Counted from the first letter of the stretch, positions 34,891-45,565 are shown. The stretch is DNA of 64,000 nt from Dipteris shenzhenensis (GCA_047967505.1 CM106538.1), one strand, 5' to 3'. Notes: generated by a model not told the origin, from the letters alone. A program made the numbers and translations.

Positions 34891-34976
34891 GTAAGTCGGC
34901 GCACGGTGTGATTGCATGTCGTGAAGTGGAATTTTGTCATCGCTCCCTGATCTGGCTGCCATTTTCTGTCTTGCAG

Positions 34977-35466
34977 GCACTTCTGGAAATGGCAGCGGCA
35001 ACTCTTCGTGTCCCTTCTGCCTCGTGGAAAGACGCATTTCTCGTTCGTTGACCATCGACCTGGTAGCCGATTCTCCTGCCAGAATCTACAGCTGTTTGTC
35101 CTTGTTCGCGAAGCATTTTCGCATTGGCTGCCAGGAGGATGCGCATGAATTTCTTCGTTATGTTATAGAGGCTTGCAATAGCGTTTGTGTGAAGTTGCAC
35201 AAATTACTCTCTGTTACGAAGTTGAGGTCAAGGCAAGACACTTACAAGGGGTCAAAGGAAGAGCCTCGAACTATCGTGAAGGAGATTTTTGGTGGCATTT
35301 TGCAAAGCCAAGTTAAATGTCTCTCCTGCAGCGCGGAGTCTAATAAACTAGATGACATTATGGATCTGAGCCTTGACGTCCTGCAAATTGGTTCTTTGAA
35401 GGAGGCAATGTGCCGTTATTTCCAACCCGAGGTGCTAGACGGAAACAATAAGTACAAATGCGAGAA
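34977..35466 (+). CDS. UBP25: UBP25-like exon 2 (QEDAHEF and first zinc pair)
   Basis: Acceptor TTGCAG at 34971-34976. The 490-base exon continues with SSCPFCLVERRISRSL, then FRIGCQEDAHEFLRYVIEAC (the QDAHEF-type box), then EIFGGILQSQVKCLSCSAES (zinc CX2C) and MDLSLDVLQ...LKEAMCRYF...DGNNKYKCEK. It ends after AA of a Lys codon; donor GTAAGC at 35467. The gap between the Cys box and this block matches the length expected for the family. Confidence 0.9.
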
Positions 35467-36333
35467 GTAAGCACAAACATCTTCTCCATTATCATTATGC
35501 TAGAATATGTGTAGCATTTTCACGCTTGGAGTCTATGCTTGCAATGAAACGGTTTTTGCCACTCTTTTTCGTTTTGTAAAAATTGGAATAGTTGAGCTGA
35601 AGTTTTATAATATGCAGCAGTAACGTTAAATGGAGGGAGATACAGTCTTCGTTAAATAAATGTACTTCAGTGTTTATGAGGGGGTCCTACGTCCGCTAGC
35701 CTTGGGCTGAGTGACACTCAGGTAGATGGAACTGTACCCGCTTTTGCTGATGGCTGAGAGGACAAATATTCTTTTAACAATGATGCTAAATCTCAAAATA
35801 ACCCGATCTTTTTGTGCTTTTTTGTTTGTATCAGCACAAAAGGATAAGAGACAGTATTGGGATGTACATTATGGCACTCAAGTTAAATGCCTTGTACATT
35901 TTTAAAATGCTGAAGGCACAGTTGGTGAATCAAACAGGCTAGAGAATCGGAGTTCTGAGGGTGGGTAGAGGTGGAGAGTCCAAATTAATTGACAGTTGCA
36001 TGAAATATGAGATTAAGAGAGAATTTGCAGCAGTATACACCCTGTTAGAGAAGAGGGTCGCTTGCTGTAGCTAAAGCCCATGCAACAGAAAGAGATAGAT
36101 CGAGCTCACACGTTACTCCAAGCACCAACTTACTCACTCCATGTGCATGTCTCTTCAGGTCTAGACAAAGAATACTCAGATGTTCAACCAAGGAATATGT
36201 ATTGATGGGGAGAACCAAATATGAAACCCTCTGCCCTTAGATAAGGACCTTATTTACTGGCCTTTCCCCAGCCCCTTGACCCACTGTTTGGGCTCCTGGC
36301 TGGGCTGCTACCAGCCCTTATGCCAGCCCTAAA
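35467..36333 (+). other. UBP25 intron 2, first part
   Basis: Intron sequence. No gene or transposon boundary was seen. G+C-richer words begin near 36250. Confidence 0.5.
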
Positions 36334-36384
36334 GCAGGCATACGGTCAGCCAATTAAGCTGACCAGGGTGGCCCATATGCCTGC
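36334..36384. repeat. Nested inverted repeat in intron 2
   Basis: Two pairs of arms share one axis: GCAGGCATA (36334-36342) with TATGCCTGC (36376-36384), and GGTCAGC (36344-36350) with GCTGACC (36358-36364). The inner pair encloses a 7-base loop. It may be a hairpin left by a small element. Confidence 0.6.
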
Positions 36385-36977
36385 CTTAAATCCAATCTAA
36401 GAAGGATGTTCCCGTGCTGCCCATGTGGCAGCCAGATTGCCGCCCCCATGGCATTTCCTCTCCATACCACTTCATTCCATCCTATGCTGTATGTCCTCCT
36501 TCCTCATGTCGGGCTCATATGTTGCTTGCATTTTTGTTGGTTGTGTAGAGGTGTTACAATAAAAGATGGATGTTGGTTGCTGGAGCCAACATCCGGCAGC
36601 GGAAGAATATGCCCAGGAATCATATAATGCGAAACAAGTCTCACTCCTCTTGTGCGCACAAGTATTACTGATGTAACTCACAGCTACAGACCAGAACGTG
36701 CTCATGAAGTAGAAGACTAAATTGCTCCAAAATGGACAAACCCAGATACAAAATATGGTACACTATCTACAGCGATCACGCAGCTTGTGTGCTGCATAGA
36801 TGTGGACTGTAGGCACTCCCATAGGCACCTTCTACCTCCGCAGAGCAGTTCCAACCTTATAAATTTGCGTGCTCCAAAGGAGGTTCAGTGGGCGGCCAAA
36901 ACACTGCTCAATAGACATTGCTTTGCTGCTCTCCTTCCTGGTGAAGGCCTGTAGGCTGTGTACTCCACACTAGATCG
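36385..36977. other. Intron 2, unclassified repeat-like DNA
   Basis: A 21-base imperfect palindrome TGTTGGTTGCTGGAGCCAAC lies at about 36573. The region has the G+C content and CA/TG words of an old LTR but no partner was found. Confidence 0.3.
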
Positions 36978-37090
36978 CTGGCCTCCCTGCTGCTCTGGAT
37001 GCAGCCAATGTTGAGGCACTTTGGATGCTGTATCCCTGGCCTCCCTGCTGTTCTGAATGCAGCCAATGTTGAGTCACTTGATGGATACAA
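36978..37090. repeat. 58 bp tandem duplication
   Basis: Units 36978-37035 and 37036-37090 share CTGGCCTCCCTGCTG.TCTG and ATGCAGCCAATGTTGAG.CACTT. They differ at a few bases. Confidence 0.8.
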
Positions 37091-38091
37091 AGACCCCGCA
37101 ATGGGCCTTTATATAAGGCTAAAGCCGTTCCAGAGCTGAATGACCTGATCCGCAGACTGGCCCACCAGTCCTTCAAATACCCAACCCAGACTGTACAGCC
37201 GGTCAGTAATGTTGTACTGCTGACATGTAATATACAGCCACTGACCCTCTCTTCCAGCCGCCTGCTCCTGGTCTTTGTGGACCTGCTGCAGGCATACACA
37301 TGGGCCCTGAGCAGCCCAAACATGCTGCTCCTGCTGGTCCACATGCTGCTGCAGTCGCCTGCTCTTCTGCCCTCTTCCAGAGTCTGTGTAGCTGTCCCAT
37401 ATGCTGCCCATGTGGCAGACGTCCTCTCTCTGTCTCTTTGTGTTAGCCCCCGTGTCTCTCTCTCTCTCTGTGCCTGCATAACTGCCTCATCCATGAGGCA
37501 GTTAGGTGTAGAGAGCATCTACTCAGATTGCAGAGACAGGGGCTTGCACACGGTCTCACCCATCTCAGAGTATGATTACGGAGTTCTTCCAGTTAGATCA
37601 CACAGACCATCAGATCACGGGTGGTCGGTGAGGTAGAGATCCAGGGCCAGTGACATGACACCCTCTACGGAGGACAGTTGCACAGATCATGCTTGGTGAC
37701 ATCCCATCCATGTTCACTGACAGCGGTTACCATGGTCCTTGTCAGATGCGGAGCCATCGCTAGGAGTCCATGGTGGGCCACATCCACAGATAGCTGCTAG
37801 TGCTCTATCTTTGGTTTCATCCCAGTACAAACCCCACCCATCATTGGGCCCGTCATGATATCCCATTCATGTATCTGACATATCTGACCAGACGTGATAT
37901 TAGATTCATGATGGTGATGATGATGATGCTATAACTATGTAGTACTAAGCATTTAGCATGGGTGATGATGCTCGTTTAGTAGCTCCACCCTTTCAGCTAT
38001 TATTATATCTTTCAGTCTCATAGACTTATGGGTCGTCTGAAGACTTTAATATACTTTTTTTCTTTCTCTCTTTCTCAGCCCACATGGCTTC
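37091..38091. other. Intron 2, G+C-richer stretch without a named gene
   Basis: ORFs on both strands (for example 37518-36970 minus, 37277-37636 plus) are parts of this composition rather than recognised genes. There are CT runs near 37430-37470 and a GATGAT-type run near 37910-37930. Confidence 0.35.
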
Positions 38092-38199
38092 TATTTGAGC
38101 CAAAGAGACTTCGACTTTCATTCATGAGAACTACCCTTTTAAATAGGCATAAGACAAGCAGAAGGAGCCAAAGGAATACAAGAAATAATAATAATAACC
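38092..38199 (-). repeat. 3' LTR of Copia III
   Basis: Matches 46739-46824 at TTTGAGCCAAAGAGAC, GACTTTCATT, GAGAACTA.CC and TTTTAAATAGGCA. The right end abuts CCCCCTTGTC, a polypurine tract on the minus strand. An AAT microsatellite (38178-38197) fills its U3 end. Confidence 0.65.
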
Positions 38200-38310
38200 C
38201 CCTTGTCTTCTAACTGGGTATAAGAAATGATGGAGCCTTTTATAAAGCAAGGCACACAAACACTCAATTTATTGCAATCATTTCAAGGGACTAACCATGG
38301 CATCATACTT

Positions 38311-38478
38311 GACACACAAGCATCGTAGAAAGCCCAATTGGTGTCTCTCTCTGCAGCAAGAGAGAAGCCGTAAACCATTGCAATAAAAACATGATGACAC
38401 ACAAGCATCCTAGAAAGCCCACTTGGTGTCTCTCTCTGCAGCAAGAGAGAAACTGTAAACCATTGCAATAAAAACCTT
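38311..38478. repeat. 85 bp tandem duplication in Copia III tail
   Basis: Units start at 38311 and 38396 with GACACACAAGCATC.TAGAAA and include TGGTGTCTCTCTCTGCAGCA and AAACCATTGCAATAAAAAC. There are few differences. Confidence 0.85.
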
Positions 38479-38519
38479 CCTCTCAGGTGCAATGGAGGGT
38501 CCAGCCTTGTCTTCATCTT

Positions 38520-38714
38520 CATCACTGCTGTCTTCTGCTACCAAGTTTTCATGCTCTTTTGATTGTTCCTTTGCCATCTTTTTGAAGCACCTATCCTTGG
38601 TGTGCCCGAGTTAGAAGGTGCACTTGAATGGTTTCGGTTTCCATTCTTTGATTTGTTCTTTGCGAAGAATGCCTTCTGTATCTCCAGGGTAACTCCAGCT
38701 TGCTCTGTAACATA
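38520..38714 (-). pseudogene. Copia III gag C-terminus with degenerate zinc knuckle
   Basis: On the minus strand: EIQKAFFAKNKSKNGNRN-like basic linker, then KCTF (stop) LGHTKDRCFKKM, a CCHC knuckle that lost its second Cys to a stop and a short deletion, then an acidic serine-rich tail (AEDSSDEDED). It is the continuation of the gag fragment right of Copia II: the frame crosses the 5-base target duplication. Confidence 0.7.
38710..38714. other. Target-site duplication (ACATA), left of Copia II
   Basis: ACATA at 38710-38714 and 44996-45000 flanks Copia II exactly. Confidence 0.9.
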
Positions 38715-39093
38715 TGTTAGAATTATAGATATAATTCAGCAGTGACCAATGTAATTTAATAAGCTAGCTAGGGGCACTTTTCCCTCTTTAAGAGGTTTTT
38801 CCCCCTAACCGCAGTTAGTTCACTGTTAGAATTATAGATATAATTCAGCAGTGACCAATGTAATTTAATAAGCTAGTTAGGGGCACTTTTCCCTCTTTAA
38901 GAGGTTTTTTCCCCTAACCGCAGTTAGTTCACTAACTATGGTTAGTGACTACTAAGGTTTTGTCACTAGGACAAAACCTTATCTCTCACTCATTGAGTTG
39001 TACTCTTCACACTCTTCTATTGCAACTCAGCTTTCAGCTTTCAGCTCTCCAGCTCTCACTCTCTTGCTCTCTCTCACTCTCCATTCTCTCACA
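38715..39093 (+). repeat. 5' LTR of Copia II with 109 bp tandem duplication
   Basis: 38715-38823 and 38824-38932 are two copies of the first 109 LTR bases (TGTTAGAATTATAGATATAA and on), with about two differences. The rest matches the 3' LTR. As the target duplication lies outside both copies, the duplication is part of the element and not a separate solo fragment. Confidence 0.9.
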
Positions 39094-39180
39094 TTTGGTA
39101 TCAGAGCATTTGATCCAACTCCCTACTTCTTCCCCGTTGAGCTCCAGCTACAACCCACGCTTCGCTGCTACATCTCGCCC

Positions 39181-39492
39181 GTACAGTCCGTACGATTGTA
39201 CGGAATCCGTACTGTACACGCCGTACAGATCTGCAACGCACAGGTTGTCGTACATCGCGTCCGTACAAGTGCCGTGGTCGTCGTACATCGCGTCCGTACA
39301 GTTCGTTGTCAGACTGTACGGTTCGTCATACAGTTCCGTACCTGTACGTACAGCTCGCTGCCACTAGCCCGTATAGCTCGCTGTCATCGTCCGTATCAGC
39401 ACGTACGTTCTCCGTATTGTCATCCGTACTTCCGTACAGCACTTTCGTACTGGTCCTGATTCCGTACAGCAGGTAGTCCTGTGATTTTGTAC
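39181..39492. repeat. GTAC-rich cluster (20 GTAC in 312 bp)
   Basis: Twenty GTAC cores occur, mostly as CCGTACAG, CCGTACG or CTGTACGG. About one is expected by chance. GTAC is a self-complementary core bound by SBP-domain proteins (copper-response elements). The binding role is an inference. Confidence 0.85.
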
Positions 39493-39567
39493 AGGAGAAA
39501 CTCGCAGGTGATCTTTGGCAGGCACATTTTGCAGACAGCCATTGTTTGGCTCAGTTTTTTGGGAGTA

Positions 39568-39905
39568 CATTTGGGGCATTTTGTTTGTTGCAAACATTGC
39601 AATCATTTTGTAGTTTCGGAGCTACACTTGGAGCAAACATTGCATATTTGGTCTGAAATTTGGGGCTTTATGCTGAAATTGCAAAATTTGGGGCTTTCCC
39701 TTTCTGGTTGCAATTTCAAGCTCGAAATTTGGGGCTTTCAGTTCTTCAATACAATTTCTTGAAGAAATTTGGGGATTTTGTAATTACACTGCAATCTCGC
39801 AGTGAAATTTGGGGCTTTTGCAAACAGAGCGCAATTCTTGCAACATTTGGGGCTTTTGATCTATTTGCCCCTTTCCGGTTGCAATTTCAAGCCTATTTTG
39901 GGGCT
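39568..39905. repeat. Irregular TTTGGGGCTTT array
   Basis: Eight copies of TTTGGGG(C/A)(T/A)TTT at about 39570, 39660, 39688, 39724, 39764, 39806, 39845 and 39895, spaced 28 to 90 bases. Between them GGTTGCAATTTCAAGC appears twice, indicating a longer degenerate unit. Confidence 0.8.
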
Positions 39906-40144
39906 TTTGTGTTGGGAGAGCAATTTCTAGAGTTTTCAGTTCATACTGCCTTTCCTGGAGTGTTTTGCAGCACTTTTGGCAGATTCTGGAGAGTTTTTGA
40001 TGCTTGGACAGATTTCTGACAGTGCAAGTACAGAAATCTGAGCTGCATTTACAGCTGGTGCTTGGCTGTGTTTTTTGGGAGTTGTGCATTTCATTCCCAG
40101 TAAGGGAATTCAGTTTTGTATCTGCTTAAATCTCTTTCTCAGAT

Positions 40145-41233
40145 ATGGCCCAGCAAAATCAGAATGACTTCCAGTTCGGTGGTCTTTCACAGGAAGACAA
40201 GTTGGATGGTAACAACTACTCCCTCTGGAGTTTTATGGTACGCAATATTCTGATTTCTCGCAATTTATGGGATTATGTGAATGGGGGTGAGATCCGACCA
40301 GCAGGTATGGCACCTAATACCCCTCCTCAGCAAGGAGGTGGAAGAGGTCGTGCACAGGGGGCAGCTCCAGAACAAGTTGTTGGTGCAGCTATAGCCACTA
40401 CTCCAGATCAGAAGAGATGGGATTCACGAGATGCCTTAGCTTTGTTATGTATCTCTCTTTCAGTGAAAAGATTTATCATTCTGCATATCCGGTCGTGTAA
40501 GACCTCCAAGGCAGCGTGGGATATTTTAGAAAGCATGTATGCAGCCCGGAATGATGCAAGGGTATCCTTCTTGAAAAGAGAGTTAAGTAATACACATATG
40601 GAAGAGGGTGACTCCATGTGAGTCCACCTCACAAAGCTACAGGATCTCAGAGAGCAATTGTTAAACATAGATGAAATTATTCCTGATTCAGAGATGATTA
40701 CAACCACTCTGAATTCTCTCCCTGAGTCTTATCTCAGCTTTCATACCTCGCTGAACTTATCATTGAGGGGGGGTGCAAATCCTCTCACTTTTCATGAGTT
40801 GATAGGACTTCTGCTTCAGGAAGAGCAGAATAGGAAAAACTTGGCTTCACGTGTAGGTGAACAAGCCATGCTCTCAAAGTTTAAATAAAAAACAAAAGGA
40901 CAGGCAAAGACATCAATAAATCAGCCTTCCAGTGGGTCAGGACAGCCTTCACAAAAGGCTAAAAATGATGCAAGTAAGCCCAAAAAGAAGGGTTTTTGTC
41001 ACTACTGCAAAAAGCCAGGTCATCACATTGCAGAATGCAGGAAAAGGCTTGCAAAGTTTAAATAAAAAACAAAAGGACAGGCAAAGACATCAATAAATCA
41101 GCCTTCCAGTGGGTCAGGACAGCCTTCACAAAAGGCTAAAAATGATGCAAGTAAGCCCAAAAAGAAGGGTTTTTGTCACTACTGCAAAAAGCCAGGTCAT
41201 CACATTGCAGAATGCAGGAAAAGGCTTGCAAAA
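40145..41233 (+). pseudogene. Copia II gag with duplicated zinc-knuckle module
   Basis: Starts at an ATG in MAQQNQNDFQFGGLSQEDKL with the Copia gag lead-in DGNNYSLWSFMVRNILI; a retrotransposon gag (UBN2-like) domain follows (SKAAWDILESMYAARND, LTKLQDLREQLLN). Stops lie at 40619 and in each of two tandem 177 bp units (40880-41233). Each unit encodes a full CCHC knuckle CHYCKKPGHHIAEC. Confidence 0.9.
40880..41233. repeat. 177 bp in-frame tandem duplication of zinc knuckle
   Basis: 40880-41056 and 41057-41233 look identical. 177 is 59 codons, so the reading frame is preserved. Each copy begins TTTAAATAAAAAAC with an in-frame TAA, which the duplication therefore doubled. Confidence 0.95.
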
Positions 41234-42851
41234 GAGAAGAAAAACAGCTCCGGTATGGCTGTTTCAGATTCAGCTCCTCATGCATCTGACAGTGGGGATG
41301 CTGCAGCCAACTTTGTTGGACATGATTATGCCTTTTTATCTTGCATTTCAGATTCTAGGCTGGCTGTTCCAGATGCTCGGGATAGTACAGCCACTTGTAA
41401 TGATGATACTTATGCATTTTTGACTTGCAGTTATGATTTTCTACGGATGCATCTGCTTTCAGTGTCAATGAAACACTGAACACTTGGTATTTTGACAGCG
41501 GTGCATCCAAACATATCACTTGTAGGAAGTGTCTTTTTACTTCCTTGCATCCACCTCTCGTTGGTAAGAAAGTCACTTGTGTCAACAACTCATCATATTC
41601 AATACGTGGCACAGGAGATGTTGAGCTCACTGCCTTTGATGGCTCAATTTTCAGACTTTCAGATGTCTTATATGTGCCTGGTATAACCAAAAATCTTCTT
41701 TCAGTGTCCACTCTTAACAGAGTTGGATTTCAGGTCATCTTTGAGGATGACAAATGTGCTGTCCGAGACAGGGAAGATGACTATGCCTTAAGATTATCTG
41801 GTACTCTACTGCGTGGGCTTTTTCAGCTTGATCTTTTTGAGAAAAGAGCAGCCCATGCTCTTGCAGTTTCTACCCCTACAGCTGCCATGTAGAATGCAGA
41901 ATTATGGCATGCCCGATATGGGCACATGTATTACAACAGCTTGATGACACTTCAGAAGTATTCCATGGTTGATGCATTGCCACCTCTTGAGATACCTCCT
42001 CCACATGCCTGTGAAGGGTGCATTTTAGGCAAGATGCATAGATTCCCCTTCAAGAAGGATGGTTCAGTTAAAGCTGTCCGCAAATTACAGCTTATACACA
42101 GTGATGTCTGTGGTCCCATGAGGACTCCATCGTTGGGTGGTCATCTCTACTTCGTTACATTTATTGATGATTACTCCAATTTCACTTGGGTTTGTTCACG
42201 GTGTTCAAACACTTTTCAGCCATGGTTGAAAATGAAACCGGACTCAAGATACAGACATTGCGCACAGAAAGAGGTGGGGAATACTTGTCTGCAGAATTTG
42301 ATGCTTTTCTGAAAGGCAAGGGTATTGTGCATCAGCTCACAGTCAGGCTGACCCCTCAGCAAAATGGCAAAGCTGAGAGGAAAAATAGAACTCTCATGGA
42401 GATGGACAGATGTATGCTGAAAAGCAAACACATGCCTCACAAATTCTGGCTTGAGAGCTTGATGTGTGCCAGTTACATTTTGAATCAGGCTTCCACTAAG
42501 GCTTTAAAAACAAAAACTCCTTATGAAGTCTGGAATGATAGAAAGCCTTCCGTGGATCACTTTCGAGTCTTTGGATGCCTTGCTTATGCTCATGTGCCAG
42601 TTGAATTTAGGCACAAGTTGTCAGATAAAGCCATTAAGTGCATTTTTGTTGGGTACAGTGCAGAAAGCAAGGGGTACTGTCTCTACAATCCTGCTACACG
42701 CAAGATCATAGTAAGTAGAGATGTGATATTTGCTGAGAATTCAGCTCACACTCAGGCTGAATTTCAAATGCCTTCTTCTTCAGAGGATGTCTTTGAGGGG
42801 TTGCTACCCATTGCCTTGGGTTCCCTTGCTGATATTTTTGATGCAAATTAG
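41234..42851 (+). pseudogene. Copia II protease and integrase
   Basis: Protease motif TWYFDSGASKHITC near 41480, then DVLYVPGITKNLLSVSTLNR. The pre-integrase zinc region is LWHARYGHMYYNSL...CEGCILGK near 41905-42030. The DDE core is HSDVCGPM, FIDDYSN (first Asp), then LRTERGGEY (the second Asp position is Glu), then PQQNGKAERKNR (Glu) and FGCLAYAHVP...CIFVGY. The D-to-E change and the breaks argue for an inactive integrase. Confidence 0.9.
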
Positions 42852-42896
42852 AATTTACAGCCACCTCCAGATGCTTTAGTTCCGCCACAGGATGTC

Positions 42897-44625
42897 TTGC
42901 CCCCTCCACAGGCAGTGGAACAGGTGGTGCAGCAAGAAATTGCAGACATACATGCAGGCAAAACAGTCCCAAACTGGCTGTTACAGACTCTCAGGGAGAG
43001 TAAAATTGATGCTCCGTTACCTGGCAGGACTCGCAGTGCAGCAAGGCACATGGAAGGTGCTAATTCAGTGGAATCAGCATATGCAGGTACTCTTCTTGAT
43101 GAGGAGGAGCCTGCCACATTCGAAGAGGCAAAGGACAATGTGCAATGGATGAATGCCATGCACGATGAGTTGCAGTCCATTGAAAAAAATCAGACTTGGG
43201 ATGTTGTAGACTTGCCACCGGGTAAACATGCCATTGGCACACGATGGGTTTTCAAGGTCAAACGGAAGCCAGATGGCTCCATTGACAGATATAAGGCAAG
43301 GCTGGTTGCTAAAGGCTATGCTCAGAAAAAGGGCATAGATTATGAGGAGACATTCGCTCCTACATCCCGGATGACCACCATCCGATCAGTTATTGCAATG
43401 GCTGCACATTTTGAGTGGAATGTTCATCAGTTGGACATAAAAACAGCCTTCTTAAATGGGGACTTGCTGGAAGAGGTGTATGTCAAACAACCTCCGGGCT
43501 TTGAAATTACAGCAAATGCACTTCAAGTATGCAAGCTCAACAAAGCTTTATATGGGCTGAAACAGGCCCCTCGTGCATGGTATGCCAAGATCCATGCCTT
43601 TTTGACCAGCAAGGGGCTGCACAATAGTCCTACTGAGAGCACCCTCTACATCAAGATGGATGGGGGGGAAATTTTAGTCATCCTTCTTTATGTCGATGAC
43701 TTACTGCTCACAGGGTCCAATGAAATGAAGACAAAATTGCAGATTTCAAAGCTGATTTGCAGACCAACTTTGACATGTCAAATTTGGGGCTGCTTCACTT
43801 TTATTTGGGGATCGAGTTCTCTCATGAGAGACGTGGCACTGTTATGTCTCAGTCCAAGTATGTTCAGAAACTCTTGGACAGATTTAACATGCATGATTGT
43901 AAGCCCATAGCCACTCCCATGGAGCCGGGGCTGAAACTCACAATGCATGATGCAGGAGAATTAGTTGATGCCACACTTTACAGTCAGGCTGTTGGATGCC
44001 TCATATATCTTTGCAACACTAGACCTGAGGAAGGCAATTGGATGTTTGATAGAAGGCAATCATTGTCTCCATGGAATAGACATTCTTACCTCCGTTATTT
44101 GCAAGGCACGAAGTCTTTTGGCTTGCTATTTCCCAGGGGGGTGACTTGCAAATGCATGCCTACAGTGATTCAGATTGGGCTGGTGATTATGATACTAGGC
44201 AGTCCACTAGTGGCAATTGTTTCTTTTTGGGTAAATCTTGCATTTCCTGGCTGAGCAAGAAACAATCTACAGTGGCTACCTCATCATGTGAAGCTGAGTA
44301 CAGGGCAGCTTTCACAGCAACAGTTGAATGTGTCTGGCTGCGACGTCTATTTGCTGATCTTCATCTGTCTTTGGAGGGTCCTTCTCCAATTCTCACTGAT
44401 AGTTAGAGTGCCATTGCAGTGGCAAAGAATCCAGTGTTTCATGCTCGCACGAAGCACATTGAGGTTCACTATCACTACGTCAAAGAGAAGTTGCATGCAG
44501 GAGAGATCAGTATGATCTTTGTGTCCACACATGGCAACGTTGCAGATATTTTCACCAAAGCACTACCACGTGAAAAGTTTGAGGCATTTCGCAGTGCCCT
44601 GAACTTATATCCGTTTGGTGATTGA
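42897..44625 (+). pseudogene. Copia II reverse transcriptase and RNase H
   Basis: RT boxes: NQTWDVVDLPPGKHAIGTRW, YKARLVAKGYAQ, LDIKTAFLNGDL (catalytic Asp), ALYGLKQAPRAWYAKI, LLYVDDLLLTGS (active site), then after a frameshift at about 43740 HFYLGIEFSH and PIATPMEPG. RNase H: AYSDSDWAGDYDTRQSTSG, SCEAEYRAA, a stop at 44404 inside the TDS box, then KNPVFHARTKHIEVHYH and VADIFTKALP. RT and RNase H residues are otherwise well kept. Confidence 0.92.
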
Positions 44626-44660
44626 TCAGCCTTGTACATGACATTGGCACTGCAGGGGGG

Positions 44661-44995
44661 TGTTAGAATTATAGATATAATTCAGCAGTGACCAATGTAA
44701 TTTAATAAGCTAGTTAGGGGCACTTTTCCCTCTTTAAGAGGTTTTTCCCCCTAACGGCAATTAGTTCACTAACTATGGTTAGTGACTACTAAGGTTTTGT
44801 CACTAGGACAAAACCTTATCTCTCACTCATTGAGTTGTACTCTTCACACTCTTCTATTGCAACTCAGCTAGGACAAAACCTTATCTCTCACTCATTGAGT
44901 TGTACTCTTCACACTCTTCTATTGCAACTCAGCTTTCAGCTTTCAGCTCTCCAGCTCTCACTCTCTTGCTCTCTCTCACTCTCCATTCTCTCACA
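44661..44995 (+). repeat. 3' LTR of Copia II with 65 bp tandem duplication
   Basis: 335 bases, TGTTAGAATT to CTCTCACA, preceded by GCAGGGGGG. A 65 bp segment (44803-44867 and 44868-44932) is doubled here but single in the 5' LTR. Conversely the 5' LTR's 109 bp duplication is absent here. Confidence 0.9.
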
Positions 44996-45565
44996 ACATA
45001 TCGGCCCTCATCAATGAGAACAGCCACCATGTCATCAGATCCCATCTCTTGACGAACCCTGAGCACTGCAAGCACTTCATTGTATTTTGAGATGCTCTCA
45101 ATGCTAGAGAGCAAGACTACAAGGTGATTATCTTCATTAACAGTGGCTTTGAGGGCAGCCAACTGTTTAAGAAGAGATTTCAGTGTGGTAAGGTGATCAC
45201 TGAGGGTTGCACCTTCTTTCATCTTCAGATTGAGAAGCTTGGTTTGAGAAAGGCTTTCGAATTGTAATCTTATTCGCAAACCATTTTTCAAGCTTTCCCC
45301 ACACTTCACTTGCTGTCTTGTCAAAATCCACAGGGTGGATTATATTGTCAGCAAGTGCAAGGCCAATGATAACCAAGGCCTTAGCATTTTGGTACTCCCA
45401 CATCCACCCTTTCTGGGCATTACCTTCTGGCTTTTCTTCTTTTCTGTTGACTATGTTCCAGATTCCTTCTCTCATTGAGGAGAAGACGAATCGTAGTCTG
45501 CCAGGTTGGGAAGCTCATTTCTCGGAGAACTTCTCAACAAATGTATTAGTCTTCAGGGCATCCAT
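44996..45565 (-). pseudogene. Copia III gag, N-terminal and middle part
   Basis: ATG at 45565 opens MDALKTNTFVEKF. A stop follows after EK, then MREGIWNIVNRKEEKPEG, EYQNAKALVIIGLALADNII (the UBN2/DUF4219 block of Copia gag), SEVWGKLEKWF, and LLNLKMKEGATLSDHLTTL with LSSIESISKYNEVLAVL. It ends at the Copia II insertion; the frame resumes at 38714. There is a frameshift near 45260. Confidence 0.8.

Larger units (their letters stand above)
39094..40144 (+). other. Leader of Copia II with primer site and two repeat arrays
   Basis: Primer site TGGTATCAGAGC at 39096-39107. Then comes a region of 20 GTAC tetranucleotides (39181-39492), then eight TTTGGGGCTTT-like words (39568-39905). No gag-like ORF precedes the ATG at 40145. 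ORFs here are translations of repeats. Confidence 0.75.
38715..44995 (+). mobile_element. Copia II: LTR retrotransposon inside Copia III
   Basis: A 6.28 kb plus-strand Copia element with LTRs TGTTAGAATT...CTCTCACA, primer site TGGTATCAGAGC (39096-39107), a 1.05 kb leader, gag, protease, integrase, RT, RNase H, polypurine tract (GCAGGGGGG before 44661) and 3' LTR. It is flanked by ACATA duplications. The coding region has stops near 40619, 40886, 41063, 41890, 42849 and 44404 and frame changes near 41450, 42190, 43740 and 44140. Each LTR bears its own internal duplication (109 bp and 65 bp), so the LTRs are unequal in length (379 and 335). Confidence 0.95.

Noticed and set aside
36970-37518. 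182-codon minus-strand ORF
   Set aside because: Overlaps tandem duplication and CT runs and resembles no family. Likely chance openness in G+C-rich sequence.
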